Shown: positions 10,405 through 23,891, numbered from the stretch's first letter. The stretch: DNA of 64,000 nt from Erpobdella octoculata (GCA_963978895.1 OZ022244.1:22165492-22229491), one strand, 5' to 3'. Translations and numbers: made by a program. Notes: generated by a model from the letters alone, not told the origin.

Positions 10405-10475
10405 CAATAGTTTATAGGGCACTTGTGCATAAGTGCGGGCACGGCCAATTTATTGACATACGGCCGGTAGCCGTA
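10405..10475 (+). repeat. Left copy of an inverted repeat (partner near 13130-13195)
   Basis: It contains GGCACTTGTGCATAAGTGCG and TTGACATACGGCC. The reverse complement of 13133-13195 is closely similar. The core CACTTGTGCATAAGTG is itself nearly palindromic. A related tail (CATGTGTTTTAAGACT) recurs at 40320-40410. Confidence 0.6.
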
Positions 10476-10564
10476 GCAATAAGCGGTAAAAGTGCTGTTG
10501 TTCCCGCGGTTTTGCCAAAACAATTGATTCTTTGATTAATTAATAAGGATGTACATATTTTCTA

Positions 10565-10620
10565 AAGGGGTAGGGTTAAAGTTAGGGGTAGGGATAGGGA
10601 TAGGGTTATGGTTATAGTTA
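10565..10620 (+). repeat. Degenerate TTAGGG-like tract
   Basis: The tract holds variants of GGGTTA, GGGATA and TTAGGGGTAGGG. It could be a fossil interstitial telomere-like patch or chance low complexity. No regular hexamer array is preserved. Confidence 0.4.
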
Positions 10621-10713
10621 GTGTTTAATTTTAATACGGGAATGCCGTACAATAGGCAATAAGCGACTTCTTAAATTGTGTTCGTCTGATACATCTAAAT
10701 TTATATACAAACT

Positions 10714-11420
<707 letters not shown>

Positions 11421-11462
11421 AGAGTTTTTGTTAAAAAATACTGAATTTAAAAAAAATTATAT

Positions 11463-11526
<64 letters not shown>

Positions 11527-11774
11527 TAGAGAGTGACACGGGGACAACATTTCTTTCCAATCCCCACCCCGCAAAGAAAACTCTTCCCGTCCCCTCACTG
11601 TCCCCATCCCCACACCATCTCCTCAATATCTGTCCCCATCCCCGCAGCTATCATTCCCAAACCCTCATTGGTCCCGCATTTTAAATTTTTATGAAAATTT
11701 ATTTTGAAGTTAATTATTAAAAAAATTTGCAAAAAGATAGTTATGTTTTCAATGGAATAAGAAAGTAAAAAATA

Positions 11775-11972
11775 TTAGTTCTTCAATCCATGTAGAAAAA
11801 TTAAATCGTCAATGCAATCTTCACTTAGTTGTGTTTTTCTTTCTTCTAATATTCTGCCAGCCAATGAAAACACCCTTTCAGATGAGGTTTCAGTAGCAGG
11901 CCTTGCCAATTGTTGATAATTTCGGCCATAAGACGATAAAACAAAGTACAAAGACGAGAAAACAAAGAACAA
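11775..11972 (-). pseudogene. hAT transposase C-terminal fragment
   Basis: The minus-strand ORF contains the hAT dimerisation signature ARPATETSSERVFSLAGRIL, then EERKTQLSEDCIDDLIFLHG. Only about 50 residues of the family domain remain. The surrounding 11540-12160 has pyrimidine-rich subterminal sequence (CCCGTTACCGCGG), probably the rest of a deleted element. I could not define its ends. Confidence 0.7.
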
Positions 11973-12164
11973 AAAAAATATTTTGAATTTTTAAAAATTA
12001 GTTTAAAACTTCATTACCGTTCCCGCGGAATTACCGTCAACATTTTCCCCATTACCGCAAATCTTTTTCCCATTTTTCCCCGTTACCGCGCGGTAATGGT
12101 GAAATTATTGAAATTTGTTCCCGTTACCGCGGTATAACCGCGGTATTTACCGCGGTCGGTATTA

Positions 12165-12620
12165 CCGGGGTTTTTAAAGGTTTTTCTAATGCGTGTCTCT
12201 TTCGCTCCCGTTTCCTTCCCCGCTTGTTTTCCCGCTCCCGGTCGCTTTCCCGTTCCTGCTTGCTCTCCCGTTCTCGGTCGGTTTCTCGCTCCCGGTCGCT
12301 TTCCCGTTCCTGCTTGCTCTCCCGTTCTCGGTCGGTTTCTCGCTCCCGGTCACTTTCCCGTTCCAGGTCGGTTTTTCGCTCCAGGCCGTTTTCCCGCTCC
12401 AAGTCGATTTCCCGTTCGTGGTCGTTTTCCCGCTCCCGGTCGCTTTCCCGCTCCCGGTTGCTTTCCCGCTCCCGGTTGCTTTCCCGCTCTCGGTAGCTTT
12501 CCCGTTCCCGGTCGCTTTCCCGTTCTCGGTCGCTTTCCCGTTCTCGGTCGCTTTCCCTTTCCCGCTCGATCTTTCGCTCTCAGTTTGTTTTCCGTTCCCG
12601 TTCCAGCTCATTTATGTATG

Positions 12621-12693
<73 letters not shown>

Positions 12694-12860
12694 CCCTCTC
12701 GCTCACCCGCTCCGCGTGCTCATTTTTTGACGGATTTCAATTTTTTTCTCTATATTTGATTCCCCTTGACTCTCAGGGTTGTGTGAAAATTTCATTACGA
12801 TCGGATGAATGGTGTAGCAATGCATAAAGGACATACATACATATATACATACAAACATTC

Positions 12861-12870
<10 letters not shown>
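12165..12870 (+). repeat. TA-associated interspersed repeat with long 18-bp minisatellite
   Basis: The order is the same as at 10714: a GGTTTTTCTAATG start, about 380 bp of minisatellite (12200-12590, about 21 units), (TA)n, a TGACGGATTTC block and the GATCGGATGAATGGTGTAGC block. Adjacent microsatellite tracts continue to 13123. The ORFs here (PVPGRFPAPGRF, SRSRSLSR, ERESDRERE) are readings of the minisatellite and not proteins. Confidence 0.75.
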
Positions 12871-12957
<87 letters not shown>

Positions 12958-12974
12958 GTTTGTATGTATATATG

Positions 12975-13076
<102 letters not shown>

Positions 13077-13129
13077 TTGTATGTATATATGTATGTATGT
13101 ATATATATATATATATATATATCTTTGTT

Positions 13130-13290
13130 ACGGGCCGTATGTCAACAAATTGACAATGCCCGCACTTATGCACAAGTGCCGTTTATAGTCTTTTACACTA
13201 TGTGTTTTAAGACTAAACAGCATTATGTAAGAAGTTAAGTACTTTCTGTCGAGGCTCATAATTTGATATCCTCCTGAGGGGAATAAAAAC
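13130..13290 (-). repeat. Right copy of an inverted repeat (partner near 10405-10475)
   Basis: It carries the reverse of CACTTGTGCATAAGTGCGGG and then TTTTAAGACTAAACAGCATT. The second part also recurs near 40330-40420, so it belongs to a dispersed family. Confidence 0.55.
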
Positions 13291-13872
13291 CCCTGGCGAT
13301 TTGTCATGAGCACTGTGTCGTGAAAATTTTCTCTGGAACATTATTACAGCGCAATAGCTATAATGGGTGTAAAGCAATCATCAGGTATTAACTATTTTAT
13401 TCAAAAGTCTGCTTCAACTACCACTTAAATTTGGCTGGCTCCATGAGCTGTGATGATCCGACAATCAGGAACATGTTCGCCAATTGTCACCAACTGCCAC
13501 AGGGTCAGAGCAGTAGGAAATTCTACATAGTTTTGTCAACAATTAAAAACCAAACTTTATTTACTTAATAAAATAGAATAGACTGAATAGAGTGTCCAGT
13601 GAGCATCCATGAAAATTGTAAATTGAAAAAAAATAATTTCTTTCTCTTTTTTTCAATCAACCTACGTACTTTTTATAAATTTATAAATTATTCTAAAATC
13701 ACATTCAAACAATACGTTCATTTATTCACACGTAATTTTCTTGAGCAAGAAACTAACTCACGTTCACGTGTGCTCATTTCAACTCAACGATTCATCCTTA
13801 AGTTGTCGATAAATGAGTACCAACTTCGGTTTGGGTTGAAGTCCTTTGTGCGCTTGTGGAGCTAGCGACCAA

Positions 13873-14277
13873 CAGTAGCGTAGCGAGGGTACCTGGCGCC
13901 CGGGGAAAGGTATAAAAAATGCGCCCCCATCTTCCCAGGTGCTGGGTTAAGTAAGTTAGTAGAGTGTTAGTCTTGAATGTGAGAGCTTCACGGTTCGACT
14001 CCCACTCACTGCCTAGTAGCCCATGTCCTCCCAATTGGTTGACCAAAACCGATGAGACCGAAGGCGCCCGAGCCATATCCGGAGTTTGGTGAGCCCCTTC
14101 CTTAAGACAATTTTAGAAATCACTTGTGTGAAATTGTGCTAAATAAATTGTACATGTTTTCATTTTCAAAAATAATTAAAATTTGGTAAAATTGTTAGTC
14201 TTTCTTTTGCTTTATGACGCCCCTAAAGCCTGGCGCTCGGCGGCAGATTCCCCTGTCTCCCCATCCCTACGCCAATG
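13873..14277. mobile_element. Non-autonomous hAT element (MITE) with a SINE inside
   Basis: The ends CAGTAGCGTAGCGAGGG and (reversed right end) CATTGGCGTAGGGATGG are imperfect inverted repeats. The flanks GCGACCAA (13865-13872) and GAGACCAA (14278-14285) are an 8-bp duplication with one difference. The GC-rich GGCGCCCGGGG near each end is typical of this hAT type. The interior holds only a SINE-like insertion. Confidence 0.8.
13930..14110 (+). mobile_element. tRNA-derived SINE
   Basis: A polymerase III A box (TTAGTAGAGTG) and B box (GGTTCGACTCC) are about 40 bp apart in a tRNA-like head, followed by an unrelated tail. It lies inside the hAT MITE, so it inserted later. Confidence 0.6.
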
Positions 14278-14613
14278 GAGACCAATATGCGGGGCTGCCA
14301 GTGGCGCCATAAACACCGCATACACTAGTCTTATCTGCGACGTTGAAATTGTGAATGAGCCCTTAAGTGTTTCACAAAAGGACGCTTGAAATTTAAAAAA
14401 AAAAAATAATGCTTAAAATTAGTGTTTTTCAATTAAAAGTTAAACGCTACATTTACACATCTATGATATGAATGCGGTATTATTAGGTCTATGTCAGCAC
14501 AGCTCACGTGCTTTTTTACTGTTTCTGGTTTTTCCAAATAGCAGTATAGCTAAAAGTTCTGGTCTAATTACAACTAGCGTTCGCTGTTCAACAATTTAGT
14601 CATTATTTAATTA

Positions 14614-17600
14614 TGAGTGCTATCAACCGTTTGAAAAAGCTGTGGAAAGTCCGGAAAACCTTGTTTCAGGTTGATCTCTTTCTTAATTAATCTTAATCAA
14701 TCAAATGATATTTGCATAATAACGCTATTCGCTATTTCCATGGCGTTTAATAGCGCTCAGATATAAGCAGATAAGATAAGTTTTAAGTACTTTTAAGTTA
14801 AGTCAAGTTCACGACAGAAAACAGTGAGAGAAGTAGATTTAGTAAGAGAAGTAGGAAGAGAGTTCCAAAGAAAGGGACCAAACAAAGTAGGAATAAAAAT
14901 AAAATATATTAAAAAAAAAACATTTTAAAATACAACGTCTTTTTGAACTAAAAAGAAGAAAATCATTTTTTTCTGGGCACTATGAGAAATCTCTTGATGG
15001 AGGCATGCATTAATTGTGGACATTCGTATAACGAACAAGCCATAATTTTTTAAAACTTAAAATGTGGAGCGCCTTTTACTCAAACTAGCCATCTGTTATT
15101 TTTCAAACAGGATAGAATGCTTTTTTTGAATATAAATATAAAAGGCACCCCACTTTTTAAGTTATAAAAAAGTATGGCTTGTTCATTATACGAATGTCAA
15201 CAATTAATGCATGCCTCCATCAGGACATTTCTCAGACAGCCCAGAGAAAGATTATTTTCTTCTTTTTAGTTTACAAAAACATGGTACTTAAAAAAGTTTT
15301 TTTTTAATATTTTCTTTTTTTCTTTTTACTGCATTAAAAAAACATGATATTTTAAAAAGTTTTTTTTATTTATATAAATAAGATCATAATAGAGAGAATT
15401 GCAATAGTCAATTTGAGAGAAGAGACTAGAAGTTGTAGAGAAGGATCGTCGGGAAGTTGTTTAATGCGTCGAATATGGACTTAAGACCTTAAGAGTCTCT
15501 AATCGTCTAATATAATTATTATTAATTTTCCAAAATAACTTTATTTACTTTTTAATCCATTTGAAAAATATTAATCAACTTGGTAAATCTGCGCCATACA
15601 TTTTGTTGGTCGGTTTTTTTTAGTTTATATTATAAAGAAAGTGCCTGCCAATCATAGATTCGTATGCTAATAACAAAGACAAATGATAAATAATAATAAG
15701 TAAGCGGTATAATTTGTATATTTTCAATGAATTTTGTTAGTAACCAATAACTAAGATAGCCTGTCAGAAATGACAGACAGTCATTTATATATATAGATGA
15801 TATATTGTAAAAGTCCTCAAGAGCGAAAGCTATGCATCACCAGCGTAACTCCCTTAAGCAAGAAGTTCACTCGCATTTGCTAAAGGGGTAGGCGCCTATA
15901 AATGGCTTCCTTTGCAAGTACCCTCCCTTTCTCGCCTTGAGCAAGACTTGTCTTGATAAGGCGTATGCTAAATCTCAATCTATGCGACGGACAATTTTTT
16001 TTGGAAATGAATCTCTTAAATATGTATCTGGCTTATATTACCTTGCCCCCTGAAAACGGACAGATATTGTACTAAGTATAGGAATTTTAGGCCTGTAATT
16101 AGCATGGGCCGCTCGGTCCTGGAATTTTGACCTATGAAACATGCCAGGTCAAGTTGTTTGAGAGGCCATGGCACGGAAAATCAGCCTGTGCAGTACTCTA
16201 CATGTATATCATATGTACTCAGGCATAATATTATTTTCAGGACATTCTTCAATAAAAATGATAAATCATTTAGCATTTATCAACTTACACTATTTTTAAT
16301 GTGGATAAATGCTGAAAAAATCAACAATCTAAACAAATTAATTTATTTGTTGTTTTTCTCTATTTTGCAATTGTATGTAAAGTTTTAGACATAGTATGCT
16401 TATATAAGATTTTAATTAGGGGTGGGCCGACTTTTGATTTGGAAATCGGAATCGGCCGGATTCCTATTTCTACCGATTTAAATAGTGCTAAAACAAATTT
16501 TGTTTAATCGACTTTGCTCGATTCGACGTATAAACTAGCAATGCTTAATGAAAAAGCTCAACAGTTTGCCAAAAATTGTCTGATTGAAGAGATGCTACGT
16601 GAAATCGAAAACATCACCGTTGTAGCATCTCCATCAACAGCACCAAAAATTCCGAAGGCCATCATTGGATTCGTATCAGTGATGTTCAAGTTAACTGTAA
16701 TACTAACTGAAAACGGAAAATAATAGAAAAATAATGGACAGTTAATTGTAATACTAATAGTAACTGAAAATGATCAATGACTTTAATTGTAATAGTAACT
16801 GAATAATAAATTCAGCTAAATAATAGAAAAATAATTAATAACTGAAAAATTTTCTAGACATAATTTTAAAAAAATTAATTGTTGGTTTTATTTTATATCT
16901 GGCCATAGGTATCGAGTTCTTTGATGTTACGTAACAAATGGTATAAATTAAAATGGCATTGTTTAGTGAGTCGCGGCCTTTTGTTATTGATAATGCTGTT
17001 GTGATTGTTGTATAATTGTAATTGTACATTCCTTACAGAGAAAGTTTTCAGCCATTGTTTAAATGGCGTGGAACTTAGTGTTTCATCTCTCACGCTATCA
17101 GCCAGGCTAGTCCTGCTATTAAAAAGGCTATTGGTCCAAACCTTTTAGTGCTTGTTCGATAAATGATTAATCTGCCCTGGGTTGTTGAGCGAAGATGGAG
17201 CTGGAACGTCGGAAATCAGTTGTAGCATTACTTTGAGGTATGCAGGAGCGCTGCCTCGCAGACACCAGTAAATAAGGAAGCCCAACTTGAATTTATTCCT
17301 TAAATGAACAAGCAGTCAGTGAAGGCGGTCTCGAATGTCAGCCAAACTTTTGTCGAATTTGCGTCTTCTGGGGCCGTTACTCTGATAGCAAGCCTCCTAG
17401 TGATAAATACGTGTAGAAGGACTGAACATGCCTTTGCAGAAAAAGAATGACGGACGGATCGCAGTTGTCGAAGTGATGACTGGCAGATGCGTTGTATTTG
17501 GGTTTTCATGGCTAGTTGAGCGTTGAGGTGTACTCCAAGATTGCAGACGCTAGACTGAAATTTGCCAAGAAATTGAAGCTTCTAGTTTTTTGAGCAAGAA

Positions 17601-20378
17601 ATCTAGGCATGAAAATTCAGTTGATGAAGAAATTGTTGCTTATCTTGGCGCCTAAAAAATATTAGCAATTAATCAAACAGTTATAGGCTTCTGGACAGCC
17701 TCTGAGACTGCACTCAGAAGCATATGTGGAGCGTGTCTTCTCAGTTTGCAGTGATATGACTGCAGGAAAAAGGAACAGGTTCATGTTTTAAAAACATGTT
17801 TTACCATTTTCAGCCTGTTCATAGAACCACAGTTAACTGTAACTTTAACTGAAACTGAAAATTGTTGTAACTTTAACTGAAACTGAAAAGTTGTAACTGA
17901 AATATCACAGATTCATACTACGATGAATTGCTAGGAACAAAAACAATTGAACCCACTCCTGTTGATGGAATAGAATATCAGAAACAAATAAATGCTTATT
18001 TGGCCGAACCTCGTCAGCCAAGAGGTAACCCACCATCGATTCAATAATTTATTAGATGGCTATACACCTGGTCTTTCCTACAACCCCCCATTTAGCGTCG
18101 ACAGTGAGCGAACGTTTAGCACAGCAGGAAACATCTGCGATGATCTACATTCAAAATTGACGGCCGAGAAAACAGAGATGCTTTTATTTCTTCAAAAAAA
18201 CCTTGGAGTCATAAATTTCTATTATTATCTTATCTTATCTAAATTGGCTAGTATTAAATTTTTTTAACTCTATGTTTTGCACTGTTCATTAATTATATAG
18301 TATTTTTACAACGAAAACAATAAAAAAATATGTACAGTAAAATAATACATGATTTCACTGTCGATTTCCGTAATCGTCCAGGTAGATCTAGATAAAAAAC
18401 AGTTTCTATTAAATCATTAAAAATTGTCCCAATTTCCGATTAATCAAATCGGAATTGGCGGATAATCGGTGACGATTATCCGGAATCGGTAAAAAATTAA
18501 AATTGGCCCATCCCTAATTTTGGTGCTTATGATTTATTGTTATATCTAGTTTACTCTATAAATTTTCAGATGTGCAATGACAGAGGTTACAAAGTTTCGC
18601 ATTTGGATCTTGGCGAAGATTTGTCAGAATTTGTTGAGCATTTTCATGACAGGTGACTGAATTTATAATGTTGATTTGTTTCAATTATTACTATCACGAT
18701 TATCGCAATGAAGTAACTGATTATTATCAATAATATGATTGCTGTAATTCATTTAAAAATTTATTTTTTATACAGAACACTTCCAGATTCCGAAATGGAT
18801 GTGTCATTTGGGCACACAGATGCTGATAAAGGTGGTTTTATTTGATTGCTTTATAGATTATATTTTGCAGGTAAGGATTTGTCTCTTATTGGAAAGTCTT
18901 ACAAATTGCTCTGCATTGGTTCATTTCAGGCAGACTTTGGGTCTTCTTTCTTGTAAACGATCGCAATATGAATTTCACTTATATCGAAGGATTGTTAAAA
19001 AAGGTTGAAGAAGTACCTTCACCTTCCTCCAGGGCAATATTGGTTGTTCCGACACAGGAGGCTATTGATGCATTTGCTCTCAAAGTATGCAGCTGTTGTT
19101 TTATTTAAGAGCTCCTAATTTTTTTTATTTTATTTAAATTATCGAAGCTAACCGATTAATGTTGATGTTCCCAAAGGATGTTGATTCCTTATTGCCAAGA
19201 TGTGCTTTTGAAATTTTTACAGAATCAGAGTTGTTGGTGAATTGCACCAAATTCAAAGTAGGTTTTGATTAGTTGAGTTTTAAAACTGAATGACCAGCAA
19301 TTGACTTTCTTTTTTTAATCATAGATTGTTCCTGAGTTCACAGTTCTTTCTACAGCTGAAGCAGATGAAATATTACATTACTAGTAAGTATTAGACAATA
19401 TGAATGAATGATTTAATACAGGAAACCCTTAGTCTCTTCCTCCCTCTCTAACTGTATGATTGATGACAGGCTAGCTGATTATTTTTGAAATCTTTCTTTT
19501 AACCATGCCGTATATGTGTGTGATTATGGTAGTAAGATCCATTGTTTTCACCCAACTTTCTCTTGTCCGTAATTTTTCTCAATAATGTATCCCACATTAC
19601 ATTCAAATCTATTGAGTTTGCAAAGAATTCGAGCCACTGGTTGACTTGATTTTATGGCCGAGTAATATCAATAAAATCTCAATCACGTTGAATGTTTTTG
19701 ACGCCATGTAGAGTTTATTTGTTCATTATTTTGTTGCTGTGGTTTGGCATTTGAACATATAAAATTTTCAAAAAAATCAGATCTCCAGTTGATTTCTATT
19801 AAGTATATGAGGTTTATGAAGAATTATAGTGTAACTAAGGTGTTTGTTTGCTTAGTATAGTGGTAAGCACTAGATTACTGCACAGGGCAGGCGTGGAGCC
19901 AGGCCAGGCCGGTTCGTGATTTTAGGCCTATAAAAACATGCCAGAGCTGGAATTTAACATCTGAAATGGGCAGAGTCGCAAAGAAATAGACAGTGATCAA
20001 AAGTTAAGATAAAAACACTTTCATATAAAACTCTGAACAGTGAATTGGGGAAAAAAGCTTTATTTCAATACAGCACATTTTTGCCAAGGCCCCAAAATAT
20101 GCTATAAAGAGGGTTTCTCGTCTTTGATCTAACAATTTTACATGTATTTTACAGCCGTTCCAAAAGTTATCATTTGCCACGCATCCTCTCTACCGATCCT
20201 GTATCAAGGTATCTGGGATTAACGAGTGGACAGGTTTGTTACCGTGCATATACTTTTACTTTAAATTACTTTTTAAGTTCAATTGGTAAAATTTTGTTAT
20301 AATAAATTTCAGGTTGTGAAGGCCATTGCCAGGAATGCAGTTGGAAGCCGCTATGTTACATACCAGTGTGTCTCCTAA
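14614..20378 (+). CDS. POLR2E: RNA polymerase I/II/III subunit RPB5 (RPABC1), 8 exons
   Basis: Exons: 14614-14669 (start uncertain by a base, see below), 18570-18652, 18776-18831, 18930-19084, 19177-19257, 19325-19383, 20155-20233, 20313-20378. The product is about 211 residues (human 210), and phases agree at every junction. It reads LWKVRKTLFQ|MCNDRGYKV, like the RPB5 jaw start (LWKIRKT...CHDRGY). Then come LWVFFLVNDRN, SRAILVVPTQEA, ESELLVNCTKFK|IVPEFTVLS, and the assembly domain LPRILSTDPVSRYLGLTSGQ|VVKAIARNAVGSRYVTYQCV. RPB5 is shared by the three nuclear RNA polymerases and sits in the lower jaw. The 3.9-kb intron 1 holds a foldback MITE, a SINE and a hAT; the other introns are 68-771 bp. 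An AATAAA lies at 20575. Whether the 14614 ATG is in frame depends on the length of an A run near 14635; a 57-nt exon 1 makes the total a multiple of three. Confidence 0.92.
14943..15285. mobile_element. Foldback MITE in RPB5 intron 1
   Basis: The left arm (CTAAAAAGAAGAAAATCAT ... GATGGAGGCATGCATTAATTG ... GAACAAGCCATA) is mirrored by the right arm (TATGGCTTGTTCATTATACG ... AATTAATGCATGCCTCCATC ... CTTCTTTTTAG). The arms are about 130-150 bp with scattered mismatches. There is no ORF. Confidence 0.75.
15835..15970 (+). mobile_element. SINE tail copy (same family as 50078)
   Basis: It shares ATCACCAGCGTAACTCCCTT, then GCTAAAGGGGTAGGCGCCTA and TAAATGGCT with the copy at 50140-50230. The tRNA-like head is missing or diverged here. 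Confidence 0.65.
16417..18516 (+). mobile_element. Old hAT element with nested hAT debris, in RPB5 intron 1
   Basis: The left end TAGGGGTGGGCC and reversed right end TAGGGATGGGCC are inverted. The flanks ATTTTAAT (16409) and ATTTTGGT (18517) agree at 6 of 8 positions, as expected for an old 8-bp duplication. Two hAT dimerisation remnants are inside. One, around 17725-17785, reads YVERVFSVCSDMTAGKRNR. The other, at 18105-18215, reads SERTFSTAGNICDDLHSKL and then TAEKTEMLLFLQKNLG. They probably derive from two different elements, one nested in the other; direct GTTAACTGTAA motifs at 16690 and 17830 may mark the inner copy. Confidence 0.75.
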
Positions 20379-20574
20379 GATTTTTAGTAACTTACCATGT
20401 AAATAATTTTTTATTATAGAATCAAGCATCAAAATGACAGTTGTGTGTTGAATTGAGTTGTCAGTGGTGTCTGATGTGTGCGGTCACGTGAAGATTTGTA
20501 TAGTGATTAAGAAAGCTAACAGTTTCTATCCTAAGTGTGTTTATAACTAGACGGATGCTTGTTTCGAAAAACTG

Positions 20575-20580
20575 AATAAA
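20575..20580 (+). promoter_or_regulatory. Candidate polyadenylation signal of RPB5
   Basis: AATAAA lies about 200 bp after the RPB5 stop codon in AT-rich sequence. It is the first canonical hexamer that I see downstream. Confidence 0.5.
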
Positions 20581-21359
20581 AGAAATTGCACTAAGCTGGT
20601 GTGGGTGGTGAATAAATATTGGAGTGAACGAAAACATATTATTTAAAAAAACAATTAAAATGTAAATATATGTATATATTTGAGACTTGTAACATAGGTT
20701 CGTTTGGGATAACAATGTTTTTTTTTTTATTAAACCTTATATGCTAATCCGACCTCTTTGAACACCGGGCAGGGCTATGGTGTGAGTACCCACCAAACAA
20801 AACGTTAATAGAGTCCTTTACTAATGAGTTGCATGGTTGTCGTACTGCATTTTCTCCCAAAAATAGTTGGGATGGGGGTTATTGTACTGCCTTGACATTA
20901 TCAGGACTTCCACAGCTATAGACATGGAAATAATTTTTCCTCGTTTATTACTTTACTGTCACCCTTTCACAAATCTATGCTATCAAAGTATCTCTCTTAA
21001 CATATTTGTTTACATTTGAGTACGACGATTGAAACATTCGAAGCGAATACTTTTTTATATGCTTTTTTTTATTAACCTTCACTTGTCCGGATGTCCGCAG
21101 ACGTTTTGAAGTTCGGAAGATCAATATAAAATTTACCTTCTCCAAAAAAATTTATAGTTTAATTAAACAACAATAATATTTATGAAACAAAACTTATTGA
21201 AAAATAAATTAAAGAATATATGATAATAACGACATGGTTTCATCGCCAAATACAAGCATTTTTTTTTTAGGATTCACCAGGGTAATATTTTTGCTATTTA
21301 TTAAGCATTTGTGAGCGAAGGATTATGGACATCCCAAACATCTTAGTCTATGTACCTAT

Positions 21360-21790
21360 CAGGCTATCAGAGATGTAGTACTTGGTACTCGTACTCGTAC
21401 TCAAGAACGTTGTGCATCCAGTTGTTATATCAAGATATCCTGGAGGTTTCAAGAACTCACTTCCTTCCCATATCAAATCTGCTTCATCTCTTTCCCTCTT
21501 TAAACGTACTTTAAAAACTCATCTTTTCCAGTTAAATTAGTCAGTTCATCTCACGTTCACCCGCCTCAGATTCGTTTACGAAATTGGCGTTAAATAAATT
21601 TGATTTGATTTTTAAGTACTCGTATTCGGACTCGAAGCCTTGGTACTCGTACTCGTTTTCCACTCAGTATTACAGCAGAGATATAGTACTTGATACTCGT
21701 ACTCCTACTCGAGTACGTTTTTCAAGTACTCGAGTCGATACCATGGTACTCGTACTCGTACTCGCAACATAAGTACTCGCACCATCTCTG
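21360..21790. mobile_element. hAT-like non-autonomous element rich in GTACTCGTACTC
   Basis: It is flanked by the perfect 8-bp repeat GTACCTAT (21352-21359 and 21791-21798). CAGAGATG occurs near the left end (21369) and, reversed, as the right terminus. The interior consists of degenerate TACTCG repeats interrupted by a LINE tail (21440-21612). Confidence 0.65.
21440..21612 (+). mobile_element. CR1/L2-like LINE, extreme 3' end
   Basis: A plus-strand reading NSLPSHIKSASSLSLFKRTL, then KTHLFQLN and a stop, matches the C-terminus of CR1/L2-type LINE ORF2 (WNSLP...FKRxLKTHLF). It is followed by a TTGATTTGATTT tail. It is heavily 5'-truncated. Confidence 0.7.
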
Positions 21791-22049
21791 GTACCTATTT
21801 AAAAATGACTGTTTGTTTGTCTGTCTTTTATGGAAATCCAAACCACTGGAGCAATTTAAAAAAAATTCGGCATGGAGGTATATCTCAAAGAGTAGAAGGT
21901 CATATGATATTTTTTAGTTAAATTTTTTATTTATTTTTTATGAATAAAAAACTTTCCAGGCCAAAAGTGCTTATGTACGAACATCAAAGGATATTTCGTA
22001 ATAAAATTTAAATTAGCTTACGTAACAACGTTGGAAGGTTTCCAAAGAT

Positions 22050-22145
22050 ATCTTGATATAACAACTGGATCCACAACCTACTCTAGTAGGCCAAGGATGT
22101 CTTGATATAACAACTGGATGCACAACCTACTCTAGTAGGCCTAAT
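22050..22145. repeat. Tandem/inverted copies of a ~35-bp motif (TTGTGCATCCAGTTGTTATA)
   Basis: The motif GTTGTGCATCCAGTTGTTAT followed by ATCAAGATATCC occurs at 21410 and 25040 on the plus strand and twice here on the minus strand. Its function is unknown. It accompanies the ends of repeat copies and the MITE at 24845. Confidence 0.6.
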
Positions 22146-22164
22146 GTTTTATTGCTTCTTCTAT

Positions 22165-23060
22165 ATATATAAAAATGAATGTTTGTATGTATATATGTTA
22201 ATGGCGTTTATGCATTGCTACACCATTCATCCGATCGTAATGAAATTTTCACACAACCTTGAGAGTCAAGGGGAATCAAATATAGTAAAAAAAATTTTGA
22301 AATCCGTCACAAAATGAGCGGAGCGGAGCGGGTGAGCGAGCGGGAACTATATATATATATGTTTGTGCGTATGTATGTGTGTATGTATGTGTATGTGCAT
22401 GTATGTGTGTCTGTGTGTGTGTTTATGTATGTGCTATCGGAGATACCCGACGTTGCCCGGGTTTTTAGAGGTTTTTCTAATGTTTGTCTCTTTCTCTCCC
22501 GTTTCCTTTCCCACTTGCTTTCCCACTCCTGTTCGCTTTCCCGTTTTCGGTCGTTTTCCCGCTGCCGGCGTTGCCCGGGGTTTTTAGAGGTTTTTCTAAT
22601 GTTTGTCTCTCTCGCTCCCGTTTCCTTCTCCACTTTCCCGTTTTCGTCGCGTTCCCGGTCGCTTTTCCGCTCTCGGTCGTTTTCCAGCTCCCGGTCGCTT
22701 TCCCGCTCAGAAGTTTTGTTATCGATTTTCTCTCTTGCTCGCGTTTCCTTCCAAGCTTGCTCTCCCGATTCCAGTCGCTTTCCGCGTTCCCAGGTCGCTT
22801 TCTGCTTTCTCGGTCGCTTTCCCGTTCCCGGTCGCTTTCCCGTTCCCGGTCGCTTTCCCGTTCCCAGTCGCTTTCCTGTTCCCGGTCGCTTTCCCGCTCT
22901 CGGTCGCTTTCCCGCTCCCGGTCGTTTTCCCGTTCCCGGTCGCTGTCCCGTTCCCGCTCACGTTTGCTCTCCCATTCCCGCTCACGCTTGCTTTTCCGTT
23001 CCCGCTCGCTGTCCGTTCCGGGTTGCTTTCCCGTTTCTATAATAGACAAACTAGCCCACA
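22165..23060 (+). repeat. TA-associated repeat with ERESD-type minisatellite (left arm of a large inverted arrangement)
   Basis: It begins with the AATGAATGTTTG block, then CTATCGGAGATACCCGACGT, then minisatellite to 23030. The stretch around 22585-22820 (CAGAAGTTTTGTTATCGATT region) has a near-perfect reverse copy at 24215-24450. Confidence 0.75.
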
Positions 23061-23064
23061 AACA

Positions 23065-23155
<91 letters not shown>

Positions 23156-23161
<6 letters not shown>

Positions 23162-23891
23162 ATTATTATACAGGTTTTTTATATAGCGCTTTTTTACAAA
23201 ATAAAAGTCACAAAAGCGCACTGCACAATTAAGTGGAAGAAAACAAATATGTCTTGAGCCGTTCACGAAAGACACTAAAAGGCATAGTTGGATCCCTCAG
23301 AGCGGGGGGAAGACTATTCCAGGCCACAGGACCAGCCACAGAAAAACCACGCCTGCCAATCGTCACAGTCTCCGTCTGAGGGACAAGTAGATCGCCGGCC
23401 GCCGCCGATCGAAGATGAGACCGACCAAAGAGTTGAGAGACCGGAACACATAGCTCCTGAAGATAGATAGGAGCCATTCCATGGAGGCACTTATAAACCA
23501 TAGAGCATAGTTTAAAACGGATTCTCTCCGGAAAGGGAAGCCAATGAAGCCGCGTCCGCATCAGACCCGAAACGCTAGCCCAGCCAGGCAATCGCAGCAC
23601 GAGACGAGCAGCAGCCCGAAGAACAGATTGAAGCCTGTTGATCTGGAACAGCGGTAGACCGGCCAGGACCCCGTTGCAATAGTCGACCCGGCTGTGCACC
23701 AGTGCTCTTACAAGGGAGTGAGCAGAGTCCGTAGTGAGGCCTCTTCGGATGACACGTAGCTGACGAAGATGGTAGAAACAGGTACGGCTGAGATGGGAAA
23801 TGTGTGTCTCCATGGACAGATCACGGTCAACCAGCACCCCAAGATCCCGAACAGACGCAGAGGGCCTGACCGAAACCCCAGCAATGTCCAC

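Noticed and set aside
10565..10620. Interstitial telomere
   Set aside because: The TTAGGG-like units are too irregular and too few to claim a telomeric origin.
12186..12827. Long ORFs with PVPGRFP, SRSRSL, GKATGSG or ERESDRE repeats (also at 372-763, 22314-23257 and 23973-24844)
   Set aside because: The 18-bp minisatellite is open in several frames on both strands. The readings coincide with a foldback repeat family, and none has a consistent start, splice context or domain.
23229..23891. Host gene with 220 codons
   Set aside because: The sequence is the C-terminal part of a CR1/L2-type LINE ORF2 followed by a typical LINE 3' tail.
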